From Stephanodiscus triporus (taxonomy: Eukaryota > Bacillariophyta > Thalassiosirophyceae > Thalassiosirales > Thalassiosiraceae), in contig JALLAZ010000396.1 of NCBI GenBank assembly GCA_036939755.1, forward strand, positions 1 through 16,043: DNA of 16,043 bases. Direction: 5' to 3'. Position 1 is the first letter of the stretch. Each line of letters starts with the position of its first letter. A model generated the notes under the pieces. That model was not told where the DNA came from. It saw only the letters and a program-made list of their open reading frames with translations, and did no database searches. Below, one piece after another: positions 7,344 through 16,043 of the stretch. The translations under genes were made by a program, and so were the position numbers.

Positions 7344-10300
7344 ATGTTTTCTTACGTCGCCAAGTCGTTGTTGTCAAAGACACTTCGGGCGTTTCTGCGA
7401 AAATATCTCGAGAATATTGAACTGGAAGGCATCAACTACGGAGCCTCCTCCTCGGCCGATGCCAGTGGCAGCAGTGGGTGGGGAGTGCGCCTCTCTAATG
7501 TCAAACTGCGCGAGGGGATGGAACTTGTGAAATTGCCGGGGAAGCGAAAGCGTGTCGTTACTAGGAAGAAACGAGTGAAGAGGAATGATGTCAAAGGCAC
7601 TGATTCGACACCCCGTCACAGGAACTCAAAAAGAACAATAAATTTGGAAGAGAAAGAAGAATCTGTTGTATTTCTACCAATGGCGGTTAATGGGGTTGAA
7701 AATATATCGGTATGCGAGAAAACTACCTCATCAATAATGCGGGAAACTGGGGGCGTTATCGACAGTTCATTCGCGACTTTGCTATTGCCTGAAAACATTC
7801 ATCATCGGGATTGGTGTTTCGATGCTGAAGATGACGGTTACTTTTCATCCAGCCCTACGACTCCAAATCAATCTGTACATGGATTTTGTGGGGCGTCAGC
7901 TTTTTGCCGGAACACATATGATAAAAAGACTGTGGACTCGCAAAAAGGAGCTGCTGGGAGTTCAGTCGCTATACCTTTTGGTGGTGATCAACACCACATC
8001 GCCGGAACAAACACAAACACAGATTTTGGCGAATCTTGTACAAAGAACACTTTAGACTTCAATCCAAATTTACCGCCGACAATACCTCCAGGGCCAATCG
8101 TGATGGTACCGACTTCAATAGACGAACACGAGTCGCGCCACTTCGAGACAGACAAATTTGACAACGATGATGACGACAACGATGACGACGATGATGACGT
8201 CTCATTTGTCGAGGTAGAAGAGGAATTCGTTGTCGAAGATGAGCTGGCGCTCTGTGTTGGCTCGGGTGGGATCATTGGCACCCTAAATATTCGCATGGTC
8301 GGTGGCGAACTTCATGTAACTGTAGAAGACGCTCATCTCATTGTTGAAGCTGTTCCTGTCAATGAATCAGGTTTCGATGAAGGAAACGAAGCAGGCAAAA
8401 GTCCACAGAAAACAAACTTTGATCGATCTACTTCGTCTACGTTGAGTGAAGCCGATATGCCAACATTAGCAAAAAGAAACGAGGAATCAAAAATGGGAGC
8501 GAAGATACAGAAAAAGAGCCTGTTGGCGCGATACTTGTCAATGATTCCACACCTGTTTCTTCGGGATTGCAAACTGAGCCTGCTATTACCGGCGGAGGTG
8601 GGAGATGATGAAAACGCAAATGATTTTTGCGATGATGACTGCACTGTCCTTGAATTTGGAATAGAGTTTCTAACAGTTACCAGTGGGGATGATTTTCTTG
8701 ATGTCTTACGTTATCACACCGGAAACCAAACATCTGATGGGCCACAAACGCCTAATCAGCAACGGGATTACAGACAAAGCAGTTCGGCGGCAAGTGAGAC
8801 TCCAAGTTCCAACTCAGAAAGACATAATAACGATGGTTCTGAAAACAATCTCTTTGCACGAAAGAGAATAAGAACAGGCAAGGGTCCAGAGGGTGGAGTG
8901 TGGTTAAGAATACTTCCTCCTCTTGGAAAGATGATGCTGCCACATCGTGTGAGGCATTCAGGCGAACCCATATGGGCAAGGACACGTTTCGTCGATTCAT
9001 CTGAATCTATTTTTTTTCGTTGCTCGGGTGTTGATCTTCATGCGAGAATGCTTGTTGATATTGTGGAAGATGAAACCTACGAGATTAGCAACGCATGGAG
9101 CAGTGATGAATACGATGACTACACACTGGATTCAATGTTATTTGGAGTAGACTATGTCGATCCAATATCACTTACGCGCAATCAGATCAAGTACAAAATG
9201 AGGAAAGAAAAAATCCGGAATCCGCTCTCATCAGTTGATGTGAACAACACAGATAAGAACGGCATCCAGTCGATTCCATACGCGAGCAACTTTCATTGGA
9301 TTGCGCAAAGAGCTCATCGCAGTGGCTGTACAAGCAGCCACTTACCGCTGAATGAATGCTTTTATTGCTGGAATGAATGCGTGCAGCACAAGCTTATCAC
9401 TGATTCTCCAATGAATGAGCAGATGCCTTTGCCAGGATTTGTTTTCTGTCTCTCCATGTCCGATCCTTTAGAACTGAACGTTGATCGTGGCAGTCTCGAG
9501 GCGCTTGGGCATTTGAAATCATTGTTAATATCCACGAATGAGCAGTCATATGAAGAGGTGGAAAATCCTCATCAAAGAACAGAAGATGTCGATGTCTCTA
9601 AAAAAGATGAAACGCCAAATAAAACGTCGTCATGGGATTTTGATGATAAGTCGTTTCCCCCGTTCATGCAGCCTGATGCAATATATCTATCCAGTTTATA
9701 CGTGTCAAAAGTTATAATTCGTGTTGAAGCGATTCAGCCGAGACTTCAATCAACTCTTAGTTTTCGGTATTGGGAGTTTGTTGGGCAATCGATACAACTT
9801 GAACAGTCTCAGGTTGATGCGGACGAACACTTTCTGCGAGATGTTACGTTTTATGTTAGAAGTATGGAATGCAAAGATTTCACTGGCGTTTGTGAGAGAA
9901 ATCTTTTCGTGTCAGGATTAGATACGAACACTGCCATAGATATACATGGGAGGGAGGGCGAAGTTCTTTTACCGTGCACTGCATCGCGCGTTCTCGGAGT
10001 ATCTTATCCGACTGCAAACACACCGTTGAAATCATATGCCTTTCACGCAAGACTCATTCAATCTGATTTTCCTAATGAATCCACCTCTACTTACGGGATT
10101 AGTTATGTCAATATACAAATGGGGGCAGTTGATATTGCAGTCGATAATACACTTGTGGGCGACATTACAAACGCGTCATGTGAGGCTGCTTCAATTTTCA
10201 ACGATGAAGGGTCGAACACGAGCGATGTAGAAAAGCCCAAACATGACTCGAAAAAAACTTCAACATGGCTATGCCATGTCTCCACAGTGGGTGGCATTAT

Positions 10301-10769
10301 CTCCTACGAGCCAGTTATCAAAATGAAGATCCCATGGAGCAAAATTCGACTTAGGAGCGGATCTGAAGGCATATCTTTCGAGAGTGATCTTCACAAGCTG
10401 GGTATTGAGTATGGAACATACATGTTTGAACGTGCAAAGAAACCGTCCATAATACCCCTTTGTGATCTCACAGAGAGTCTGAGGATGCACATACTTCTTT
10501 ATCTAGATGATTTAACCTCTTTGGAAAAGGTCTTGAACATCAAAAAGAAGAAGTCGTCTACATTTCTGCGAAGTCACGTCATCAATAAAAAGCTATCAAA
10601 CTTAGGAGCGACATTGCTGAAAAAAACACGCTGCCAAACAGAGATTAGCCGGCGCAATAATGTACTCGGTCGACTTCAATCCCTAGACAATGATTCTTTA
10701 GAGGCCCTCCTAGCAATGCATGAACGATCCCTAGATAGTTTGGGGGGCTCTCCAAATAAGTTGCGTTAA
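7344..10769 (+). CDS. Chorein_N (VPS13/ATG2-type) lipid-transfer-like protein
   Basis: The 1141-residue protein begins with MFSYVAKSLLSKTLRAFLRKYLEN, an amphipathic start, then IELEGINYG and GVRLSNVKLREG, the layout of the chorein N-terminal domain. That domain opens the hydrophobic groove of bridge-like lipid transfer proteins (VPS13, ATG2, UHRF1BP1 types) at membrane contact sites. A basic stretch (GKRKRV...KKRVKR) follows. Residues about 272-295 are an Asp/Glu run. At about 311-335 IGTLNIRMVGGELHVTVEDAHLIVE resembles the second half of the domain, so the family core seems split by a long insert. The rest has beta-strand-like segments but nothing I can name; the last 80 residues are basic. 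It is shorter than VPS13 or ATG2. The ATG at 7344 is the first in frame. The stop lies 12 bp from the stop of the convergent gene. Family likely, exact subgroup open. Confidence 0.8.
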   Translation: MFSYVAKSLLSKTLRAFLRKYLENIELEGINYGASSSADASGSSGWGVRLSNVKLREGMELVKLPGKRKRVVTRKKRVKRNDVKGTDSTPRHRNSKRTINLEEKEESVVFLPMAVNGVENISVCEKTTSSIMRETGGVIDSSFATLLLPENIHHRDWCFDAEDDGYFSSSPTTPNQSVHGFCGASAFCRNTYDKKTVDSQKGAAGSSVAIPFGGDQHHIAGTNTNTDFGESCTKNTLDFNPNLPPTIPPGPIVMVPTSIDEHESRHFETDKFDNDDDDNDDDDDDVSFVEVEEEFVVEDELALCVGSGGIIGTLNIRMVGGELHVTVEDAHLIVEAVPVNESGFDEGNEAGKSPQKTNFDRSTSSTLSEADMPTLAKRNEESKMGAKIQKKSLLARYLSMIPHLFLRDCKLSLLLPAEVGDDENANDFCDDDCTVLEFGIEFLTVTSGDDFLDVLRYHTGNQTSDGPQTPNQQRDYRQSSSAASETPSSNSERHNNDGSENNLFARKRIRTGKGPEGGVWLRILPPLGKMMLPHRVRHSGEPIWARTRFVDSSESIFFRCSGVDLHARMLVDIVEDETYEISNAWSSDEYDDYTLDSMLFGVDYVDPISLTRNQIKYKMRKEKIRNPLSSVDVNNTDKNGIQSIPYASNFHWIAQRAHRSGCTSSHLPLNECFYCWNECVQHKLITDSPMNEQMPLPGFVFCLSMSDPLELNVDRGSLEALGHLKSLLISTNEQSYEEVENPHQRTEDVDVSKKDETPNKTSSWDFDDKSFPPFMQPDAIYLSSLYVSKVIIRVEAIQPRLQSTLSFRYWEFVGQSIQLEQSQVDADEHFLRDVTFYVRSMECKDFTGVCERNLFVSGLDTNTAIDIHGREGEVLLPCTASRVLGVSYPTANTPLKSYAFHARLIQSDFPNESTSTYGISYVNIQMGAVDIAVDNTLVGDITNASCEAASIFNDEGSNTSDVEKPKHDSKKTSTWLCHVSTVGGIISYEPVIKMKIPWSKIRLRSGSEGISFESDLHKLGIEYGTYMFERAKKPSIIPLCDLTESLRMHILLYLDDLTSLEKVLNIKKKKSSTFLRSHVINKKLSNLGATLLKKTRCQTEISRRNNVLGRLQSLDNDSLEALLAMHERSLDSLGGSPNKLR
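8158..8220 (+). repeat. GAT/GAC codon run inside the chorein gene
   Basis: Near-uninterrupted GAT and GAC codons encode an Asp tract followed by Glu/Val-rich residues. It is coding simple sequence, likely variable in length between strains, in a linker between two conserved pieces. Confidence 0.7.
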
Positions 10770-10781
10770 CTTGCGACGCTA

Positions 10782-12218
10782 TTAACGTTTCAGACTGTGA
10801 GCGCCATCGCCTCCTCGTTTAATTAGTTCAGACCGTATTAATTGAGTGAACGGATAATCACTGAGTTCGCGGCAATCTGATTGCCAAAGTGTGATTGATT
10901 CCATGCCTCCAGTAGGAGGGATCAAAACCCTATTCACAGGAACAATAATTTTGATTGCAGACGTAACAAAAACCTCAGACCACAGTCCGTCTTTGGCATC
11001 TTGAACCGTTGGAGCCAAATCGTCAAGTACCAGTTCCTGTACCTCATTGACCACATCCAAAACAAGATGCCTGACAAATCCCGGTAAAACTTTAGGCAAA
11101 GGCGCTGTCCGAACAGTACCATCTTTGTAGATCACAAAAAAGTTAGTGATTAATCCCTCAAGGACTTCAAGAGAGTCGATGAAATTTTGTTTGCCATCAA
11201 AGGCTCTGTTTCTTGCTCTTCCCACAAGTAAGACCTCCCCCACGCCACTTCCAGGTACTTTGAACCTGTTAGAGTCTTCCAGTGGTCTACGAGATCGACA
11301 CCATGAAGAAATTTTAGCCATTGCTCCGACAAAATGAGTCGATTGGATTTGGAGGCAGGAATCATTTCTATGACGATGGGGCAACAGTGACATTTCCTCT
11401 GCTGTAGGATCACTTGGAACAGCAATGCAAGCTGCGATTGGTGAAGGCAACGAGTCTTCTTTGCAATTTTGTGCACGTGATGCACCAGCAAAAATAGCGT
11501 GACCCCGAACAATGATTGGTTGCGTACTCTCACTCTCTTTGAAATCGGCATCTTTTCTTGAAGGTGTCCATAAAACAGTAAGCATCAAAGTTCGAGTGAG
11601 GTGTTCATCTTCAAGATCAAGCTGATGGATATCTTCCATTGATTCCTCGAGTAGTGATAGTGTTGCCTCATCAAGAAGCGCGTTTATCACGCGAACAGTT
11701 CGTCGCGTTATCTCTTTTTCATCGGTGTTCTCATCAAAATCGGAGCCCAAGCTTTCTATGAGCATTCTATAGGACGACCAAAGTCGACTCGTGTGAAAAT
11801 CCAAACCCCATATCTTCCAGTTGCATGTATGCTTGGTATAACTAGCATCACATCTAATAACGGTGTAAGCCCCGACGCCATACAATTGCCCGTCACATTG
11901 CTCGATGTGTTCCATCCACCCTCTTGCAGATGAAACATCGTATCCAATCTTCTCGTTGTCATGTTCCAATCGGTTGATTTGGACATGGCACGGATCGGCG
12001 ATATCACTTCCTGCCAAAGCATCGGCACAAAATGGCACATCAACCGCTGCCCCCATCTTCGGAGGCGTATGGGATCTTGAAGTAGAGGAGAAAAAATCGG
12101 GCTCTTTCGAAACAGTGGCGGTAAAAACCATGAAAGAATTCACAGCCGTCGACAGCAACATCACAATCGTTGGAGAGAGAATTAGTGTCTTGGCGATCTG
12201 CGCTCTGCGAAAATTCAT
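10782..12218 (-). CDS. Class IV aminotransferase-like protein, probably organellar
   Basis: The 478-residue protein resembles the plant group annotated as D-amino-acid aminotransferase-like (PLP fold type IV). Matching stretches are GVGAYTVIRC ... LDFHTSRLWSSYRML (about 115-152), where the fold's first strand and an Arg/His contact lie; WCRSRRPLE (306-314); EVLEGLITNFFVIYKDG (351-367), the EG..SN.F signature; VLPGFVRHLVLD (377-388); and WSEVFVTSAIKIIVPV (413-428). Active members carry a lysine for PLP just before the LE; here the position appears to be Arg in WCRS, as I recall for the plant group, so catalysis is doubtful. Residues 1-28 are hydrophobic and end VNS before Phe, suggesting a plastid pre-sequence. 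Real class IV enzymes include branched-chain aminotransferase and aminodeoxychorismate lyase; which reaction, if any, is unknown. No introns were seen. Confidence 0.8.
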   Translation of the reverse strand: MNFRRAQIAKTLILSPTIVMLLSTAVNSFMVFTATVSKEPDFFSSTSRSHTPPKMGAAVDVPFCADALAGSDIADPCHVQINRLEHDNEKIGYDVSSARGWMEHIEQCDGQLYGVGAYTVIRCDASYTKHTCNWKIWGLDFHTSRLWSSYRMLIESLGSDFDENTDEKEITRRTVRVINALLDEATLSLLEESMEDIHQLDLEDEHLTRTLMLTVLWTPSRKDADFKESESTQPIIVRGHAIFAGASRAQNCKEDSLPSPIAACIAVPSDPTAEEMSLLPHRHRNDSCLQIQSTHFVGAMAKISSWCRSRRPLEDSNRFKVPGSGVGEVLLVGRARNRAFDGKQNFIDSLEVLEGLITNFFVIYKDGTVRTAPLPKVLPGFVRHLVLDVVNEVQELVLDDLAPTVQDAKDGLWSEVFVTSAIKIIVPVNRVLIPPTGGMESITLWQSDCRELSDYPFTQLIRSELIKRGGDGAHSLKR

Positions 12219-12650
12219 CGTTCTCTTTTATGTGTTTGATGACTTCACCTCGTGAGGCAGAGCAAAACAACACATGCGATGCTGAAAATGGTCATTCGAA
12301 GCTACGAACGCGGGAAGAGCCGTGAAGAGCCCGCGAATTGCCGCTGGTGTACACCGGATCTTGCGCCATGTCGTGAGAGATCGGACTTATTATTTTGTCT
12401 TTCTCTTTGTCCGGGCGTAGGGAAGGGGGATGTTCGTCTGTCCTTAGTCCGCTTTGGCGAATTTTTTAGTTCGGGCCAGCTCCTACATACTTACTTATTT
12501 ATTGTACATACCAGATGGTGCCATTCTAGAGATTCAGAGATAGAGCAGGGATCCCACTCTACCATACACCATAAACATATCCTTCCGCCCCATCCAGCAG
12601 AACGCGGCGGCGAGGCGCATGCAGCCCGGCTTGTCCTATGAAATAATATT
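12219..12650. promoter_or_regulatory. Divergent spacer between two start codons
   Basis: This 432-bp spacer must carry promoters for the class-IV-like gene (minus) and the methyltransferase-like gene (plus). No clear TATA box, tRNA or repeat was found. A 129-codon open frame on the plus strand (12252-12641) has no domain and covers presumed leader sequence; I do not call it. Confidence 0.45.
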
Positions 12651-13912
12651 ATGATAACGCAGCTCAATATTCTACGGACTATTTCATCTCAGCAACGTTC
12701 GCGCTGCACCCAGCATCATGCTTTTGCATCATTGATTGCAGTAGCGTCTGTTTCGTCATTACTTATCAGTTTCAATGACGCTGATGAAACGCGTGGGAAG
12801 CGAGTTTTCTATCGGCGCACAATTACTGGACACTGCAAGTGTGAAGAAAATATCCATTCGACACCCGCGCCGGCAACCATGGACACTACCACACCTAAAC
12901 CGCTGTCCCGTATAACTCGCCTGGCGTATGCCTCCAAACTTTATCCTTACTCCTACCTCCCCTTGCCACGCCTCCTTACTCCCCTCGACCCCGTATTTTC
13001 TTACCCCGAACTCAAACGCGGACTGATCCGCCGCCACAAAGACGAGGAGAGGGTTAGACAAATCCTATCTTCGCCCCAGCTAATGGAAGCGCGAAAGCAG
13101 CACGACCAAGAACAAATGCAAAGTATATTGAGAAACATGAATTCTGTGGTGTATGGAAAGGGAGTAACTCCGCAAATACGCGAGGGTGAGAAGCATGTTG
13201 ATATTTTGTAGAGTACATGATAGGCAACATTCAAGCATCTGACCATTTGTGTATAATTGTGACAGATTTTTTGATTCAATATGGTTGCACTGGATTCACT
13301 GACAACATCTTGCAGTATTTGGTAAGAAGCTATGAGGCAAGAGGGATCATCGAAGTTGGCGCCGGCAATGGGCAGTGGGCACGGGCACTTAATGACTACC
13401 ATAACGAGATGAAAATAAGGCAACGACATCAGAACGGATTACACCACACTCATCACCGCACTCTTCACAGGCAATTCATAACTGCGTATGATAGCATGGA
13501 AGAGCTGCCTCTGTCACCAACAGTATATCATAGAAACACACTGCCTGCCAACAAGTATTTTTTTGACAAGGTTCATCGATCATCGAATATTGATGCAGTG
13601 AAGGTTGCACATGGAAGAGTTTTACTGTTGGTGTATCCCCCACCTGGACCAATGGCGCTGGAGACTGTGCTGGCCTATCTCAATGCATCTCCCAAATACA
13701 GTGGAAGCTGTAAAAATGATACCGTTGTGTATGTTGGCGAAGGACGAGGTGGAGCCAACGCCGATGAAGCATTCTTTGATTTCTTTTTAGGCTGCGATAC
13801 ATCAAGTGAGGATACCGAGAAGCATGAATGGGTGCTCGAGAAAGTGCTGGGTGTTCGGGTATGCCCCGGTGGTAAAGGATACGAAAAGATGTTTGTATTT
13901 CGGCACAAATAA
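12651..13912 (+). CDS. Methyltransferase-like protein, unknown substrate (two exons)
   Basis: Proposed structure is join(12651..13185, 13266..13912), 393 residues. Splicing turns ...TPQIRE + DFLIQYGCTGFTDNIL into a continuous conserved stretch (about 172-194). IIEVGAGNGQWARAL (206-220) is a textbook SAM-binding motif I of class I methyltransferases. Downstream, RVLLLVYPPPGPMALE (296-311) sits where motif IV lies, and VVYVGEGRGGANADEAFFDFF (332-352) and GGKGYEKMFVFRHK (380-393) follow. I recall similar uncharacterised proteins in fungi and algae; the substrate is not known. The first 75 residues are Ser/Arg-rich with a hydrophobic patch (about 24-41) and could be an organelle-targeting sequence. 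An alternative start is the Met at residue 77 (MDTTTPKP). AATAAA overlaps the stop codon at 13908-13913 and could act as a poly(A) signal. The gene is tail to tail with the helicase. Confidence 0.83.
13186..13265 (+). other. Intron in the methyltransferase-like gene (80 nt)
   Basis: The donor is GTGAGA at 13186 and the acceptor is GACAG ending at 13265. Splicing joins CGC GAG G to AT TTT TTG, giving R-E-D-F-L-I-Q-Y. Without splicing a TAG stop follows at about 13209, cutting the protein off before its SAM-binding motif. Confidence 0.87.
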
Positions 13913-14098
13913 ATTAAATTCCTCGGTGCTTAGTGTATCTTTCGTATTCCTGTACCTTTCTCTCTAGAGTTAGAAAGCATCCACCTGCAGCCGCATGCAA
14001 CAGCAGGTTTAGTGCTGGTATGGGACCCGTAAGCGAAAATTCGTAAATTGTTATTCATATTAAACAAACATGAATCGGAACCTTATCTGTGGTCCAAG
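13913..14098. other. Convergent 3' spacer
   Basis: This 186-bp stretch separates the stops of the methyltransferase-like gene and the helicase. It holds a weak hairpin (CCTGC at about 13984 with GCAGG at about 14003) and AT-rich sequence next to each stop that could serve 3' end formation. Nothing else was seen. Confidence 0.45.
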
Positions 14099-16004
14099 TT
14101 AACAATCTATTACGTCACATAATTTGTCATCAGTGTCTAGTTCTAATAGGAGGCTTCTCATGTCATTATCATTTGGTGATTCTTCTGTGACGGCTGTGAT
14201 CATATCCACTGTATGATGGGCATTGTATTCCGCTAGCGTTAAGACGCAATTCCGTTTGGTACAGAAATTCAACAACGCCGCCCAATGACGACATGTAACC
14301 AAGACGGTTGGGTCACCCACCACAATCAAACCTCGCCTGGCTCGCGTAATAGCCACGTTCAATCTCCGTGCATCACGCAAGAATCCCAGCTCTTTTACGA
14401 GGTTGGATCGCACCGCTGAAAATATTACCAAATCCGTTTCTTGGCCCTGGAAGGAGTCTACGGTGCCTACTTTAACATCAGATATTTTGCATTTACCGTT
14501 TCTGATACTTCTACTGCTTTCTGCATTGCTCAGCTCTGTACGAAACAACTGGACTTGTTTGCTATATGGCGTGATGATAGCAATGTCCTTCGAGTGGATT
14601 TCTCCTGCAGTGATCACTTTGCCAATTATGTCAATAATGACCTTGACTTCTGTGGGATTGGACCTACCACCGCCAAAATTATGCGCCACTTCATCGCAGC
14701 CATTGCCAACTTCGAGGAATGCCAATGGTTCTTTATTCGGGCTGGGCCAAGGAAATCCTTTAGGCGACGGAAGATTGTTTTTACTTGACGACTGAATCGT
14801 AGAAATATTTGTTTGGGTGGTACAGTAATGCACGTGGCATTCGATACTGTACCGTTAGGACGAACTCATCAATACCGTTGTTCAACAACCGTTCCATGGG
14901 ACTAACGCCAAGTGTTTTCCGTAGCTCAACATCTTGGCTCGTAACCGTGGGAGGAAGTTGCCTTGTATCTCCGACCATAATCACTTGCCGCGCCCGAGCA
15001 GCCACCAACGCGCTAATGAGAGCCGGCTCCGTGGTTTGGGCCGCCTCATCCAACACGACGATGGGAAAAATTGATGATTTCAATGTGGCCACATCGTCCT
15101 CCTTAGCGTCATCCTTAATGCTTGACAGCAACTGTTGAGCTCCGATACAACTCGTCACGACAACAGATGCACTCTCGACGATCATGTTCTTCGCATCGTT
15201 CATGCACCGCTTTGCATCGTAGACAGCAGACTGCCGCGTTTGCTCGTCCAATGTGACATTCCCCGCCTGTTGTCTCGATCTAACGACATGAGGCATTCGT
15301 TCGGCCAGGGCAGCGATTGTTCGATGTTGTACCGATGGAGAGACAGAAGCGGGACGTCCCGCTCGCACGGCTGGGACATTGATCTCGAGCAACGCCTGCA
15401 GTAAAACGTCAGCGGCGCCGTTACTATGTGTAACTGCCAAAATGCGTGGTGATGCGCGAGTCTTTGCGATGACACCATCTCCTTCTTCCCCTTCAATATT
15501 ATTACCCTCTGTGTCAGCTTCTTCATCAAGCTCCATCCTTATTGCAGTGGCAATTAACAATGCTGCGCATCGCGTCTTGCCTGTCCCAGGAGGTCCGCGT
15601 ATTAAGGCCAAGTTTCGCTGTAATGCCCAAATGACCGCCTCTCGCTGTGATGGATTCGGTTCAAACGATGTGCCGGACGCCGCGTTCGTCATGGCACGTG
15701 CAATCTCTCCTTCCAAACCATCGCCCTCGTCCTCTCGACGACTACGACGACGACGAGCGAAATGACTCGGCGTTTCAGTCGCAGCGCTCAAATACGACGA
15801 GGACGATGAGCTTCCATCATCGTAGTACAGATTCATCATTAGCCTCGCGGCGCTTCCACCCTCGTCCTTCCTCAGCCTGTCCAACGCCATGCGCTGCGCC
15901 CTCAGCGGCACCGTGGACGAGATCTTATCCAGTCGCACGCGGTAGCCGTCGGTATGCTTCCTCATTTCCAGCAGACCCAGCGGCCACGAGTATCCTATGC
16001 TCAT
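14099..16004 (-). CDS. UPF1/IGHMBP2-type SF1B helicase, frame-shifted, probably 5'-partial
   Basis: All SF1 helicase motifs are present, in two frames. Frame one (16004-14784, 407 residues) has the Q motif NPSQREAV (117-124), Walker A GPPGTGKT (137-144), THSNGAADVLL (192-202), Walker B DEAA (319-322), GDTRQLPP (345-352) and VQYRM (385-389), then stops with TAA at 14783-14781 right after HPNKYFYDSVVK. Frame two (14782-14099, about 227 residues) continues with SPKGFPWPSPNKEPLAFLEV, AIITPYSKQV (motif IV), VGTVDSFQGQETDLVIFSA (V) and LNVAITRARRGLIVVGD (VI). Family members unwind RNA or DNA with ATP. The join needs one base skipped; only 37 nt separate the conserved ends, too few for an intron. 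The first residues (VRLDKISSTVPLRAQRMA) match the middle of IGHMBP2-like proteins, so an OB-fold exon probably lies beyond the window. Polar repeats (Ser run, Arg run 84-90) fill a linker. Confidence 0.85.
14781..14786 (-). other. +1 frame break in the helicase gene
   Basis: On the minus strand the codons are AAG TAA AAA C. Frame one ends at this TAA; frame two resumes at AAA AAC if T14783 is skipped. The correct frame must change between the FYD codons (about 14800) and this TAA, because frame two contains its own stop about 65 bases upstream. An error in the A5 run after the T could not remove the stop, since TAA precedes it in frame. Confidence 0.7.
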
Positions 16005-16043
16005 TTTACAAGTATTATTTTCAAGTTTTATATTTTACAAATA
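16005..16043 (-). other. AT-rich right edge: leader or intron of the helicase
   Basis: The 39 bases upstream of the helicase ATG at 16004 are over 80% A/T, against a GC-rich coding region. They contain an in-frame TAA at 16037-16035. This could be a 5' leader, or the end of an intron with its acceptor at the ATAG just inside the call (about 15997). The missing N-terminal domain favours the intron. Confidence 0.4.

Noticed and set aside
12252..12641. 129-codon frame between divergent genes
   Set aside because: No motif; lies in promoter/leader space of two supported genes.
14756..14784. A 27-nt GT..AG micro-intron to mend the helicase frame
   Set aside because: Too short for the spliceosome, and 27 is a multiple of three so it would not bring the second frame into register.
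1..16043. CRISPR array, tRNA or rRNA genes, prophage or toxin-antitoxin modules
   Set aside because: I scanned for regular spacer-repeat arrays, tRNA T-loop words and operon-like gene strings and found none; the gene set and introns are eukaryotic.

Overview
The window looks like nuclear DNA of a unicellular photosynthetic stramenopile, most likely a diatom. The evidence is as follows. Genes are closely packed and mostly lack introns; the few introns are 75-111 nt with GT..AG ends. Two proteins begin with a signal-peptide-like segment followed by a short stretch with Phe at the predicted cleavage point, as in diatom plastid pre-sequences. One gene encodes a tandem-GroES chloroplast co-chaperonin (Cpn20). 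Other genes are standard eukaryotic ones (ESCRT-II Vps36, a chorein/VPS13-like protein, a UPF1/IGHMBP2-type helicase). Genus cannot be decided from the sequence.

Layout. Positions 1-3006 are a gene-poor, repeat-rich block. It holds a 20-bp palindrome at the left edge, a degenerate trinucleotide-like tract (about 220-500), a stretch of short direct and inverted repeats (about 886-1107), a complete MITE-like element with 24-bp terminal inverted repeats flanked by TA (1114-1686), and two inverted arrays of telomere-like GGGTTA units (1726-1800 and 2573-2615) enclosing about 770 bp with a G-rich tract. I find no credible gene in this block.

From 3007 to the right edge the DNA is dense with genes, arranged as alternating divergent and convergent pairs. 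VPS36 (minus, three exons) and plastid Cpn20 (plus) diverge from a 185-bp promoter region with a TATAAA box. Cpn20 converges, 40 bp apart, on a lysine-rich nuclear-type NPPY methyltransferase-like protein (minus). That gene diverges over 284 bp from a large chorein-domain protein (plus). The chorein gene converges, 12 bp apart, on a class-IV-aminotransferase-like protein (minus), which diverges over 432 bp from a second methyltransferase-like gene (plus, one 80-nt intron). The last gene is a superfamily-1B helicase (minus). Its N-terminal part probably lies beyond the right edge, and its motifs are split between two frames by a +1 shift at 14783.

These genes do not form a pathway or operon: they are housekeeping functions (endosomal sorting, plastid protein folding, lipid transfer, helicase) and family-level unknowns. 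I see no CRISPR, defence island, prophage or RNA gene. The points most worth checking are the frame break in the helicase, the intact TA-flanked MITE, the inverted telomere-like arrays, the class-IV fold protein with arginine where a PLP lysine is expected, and the NPPY methyltransferase-like protein.
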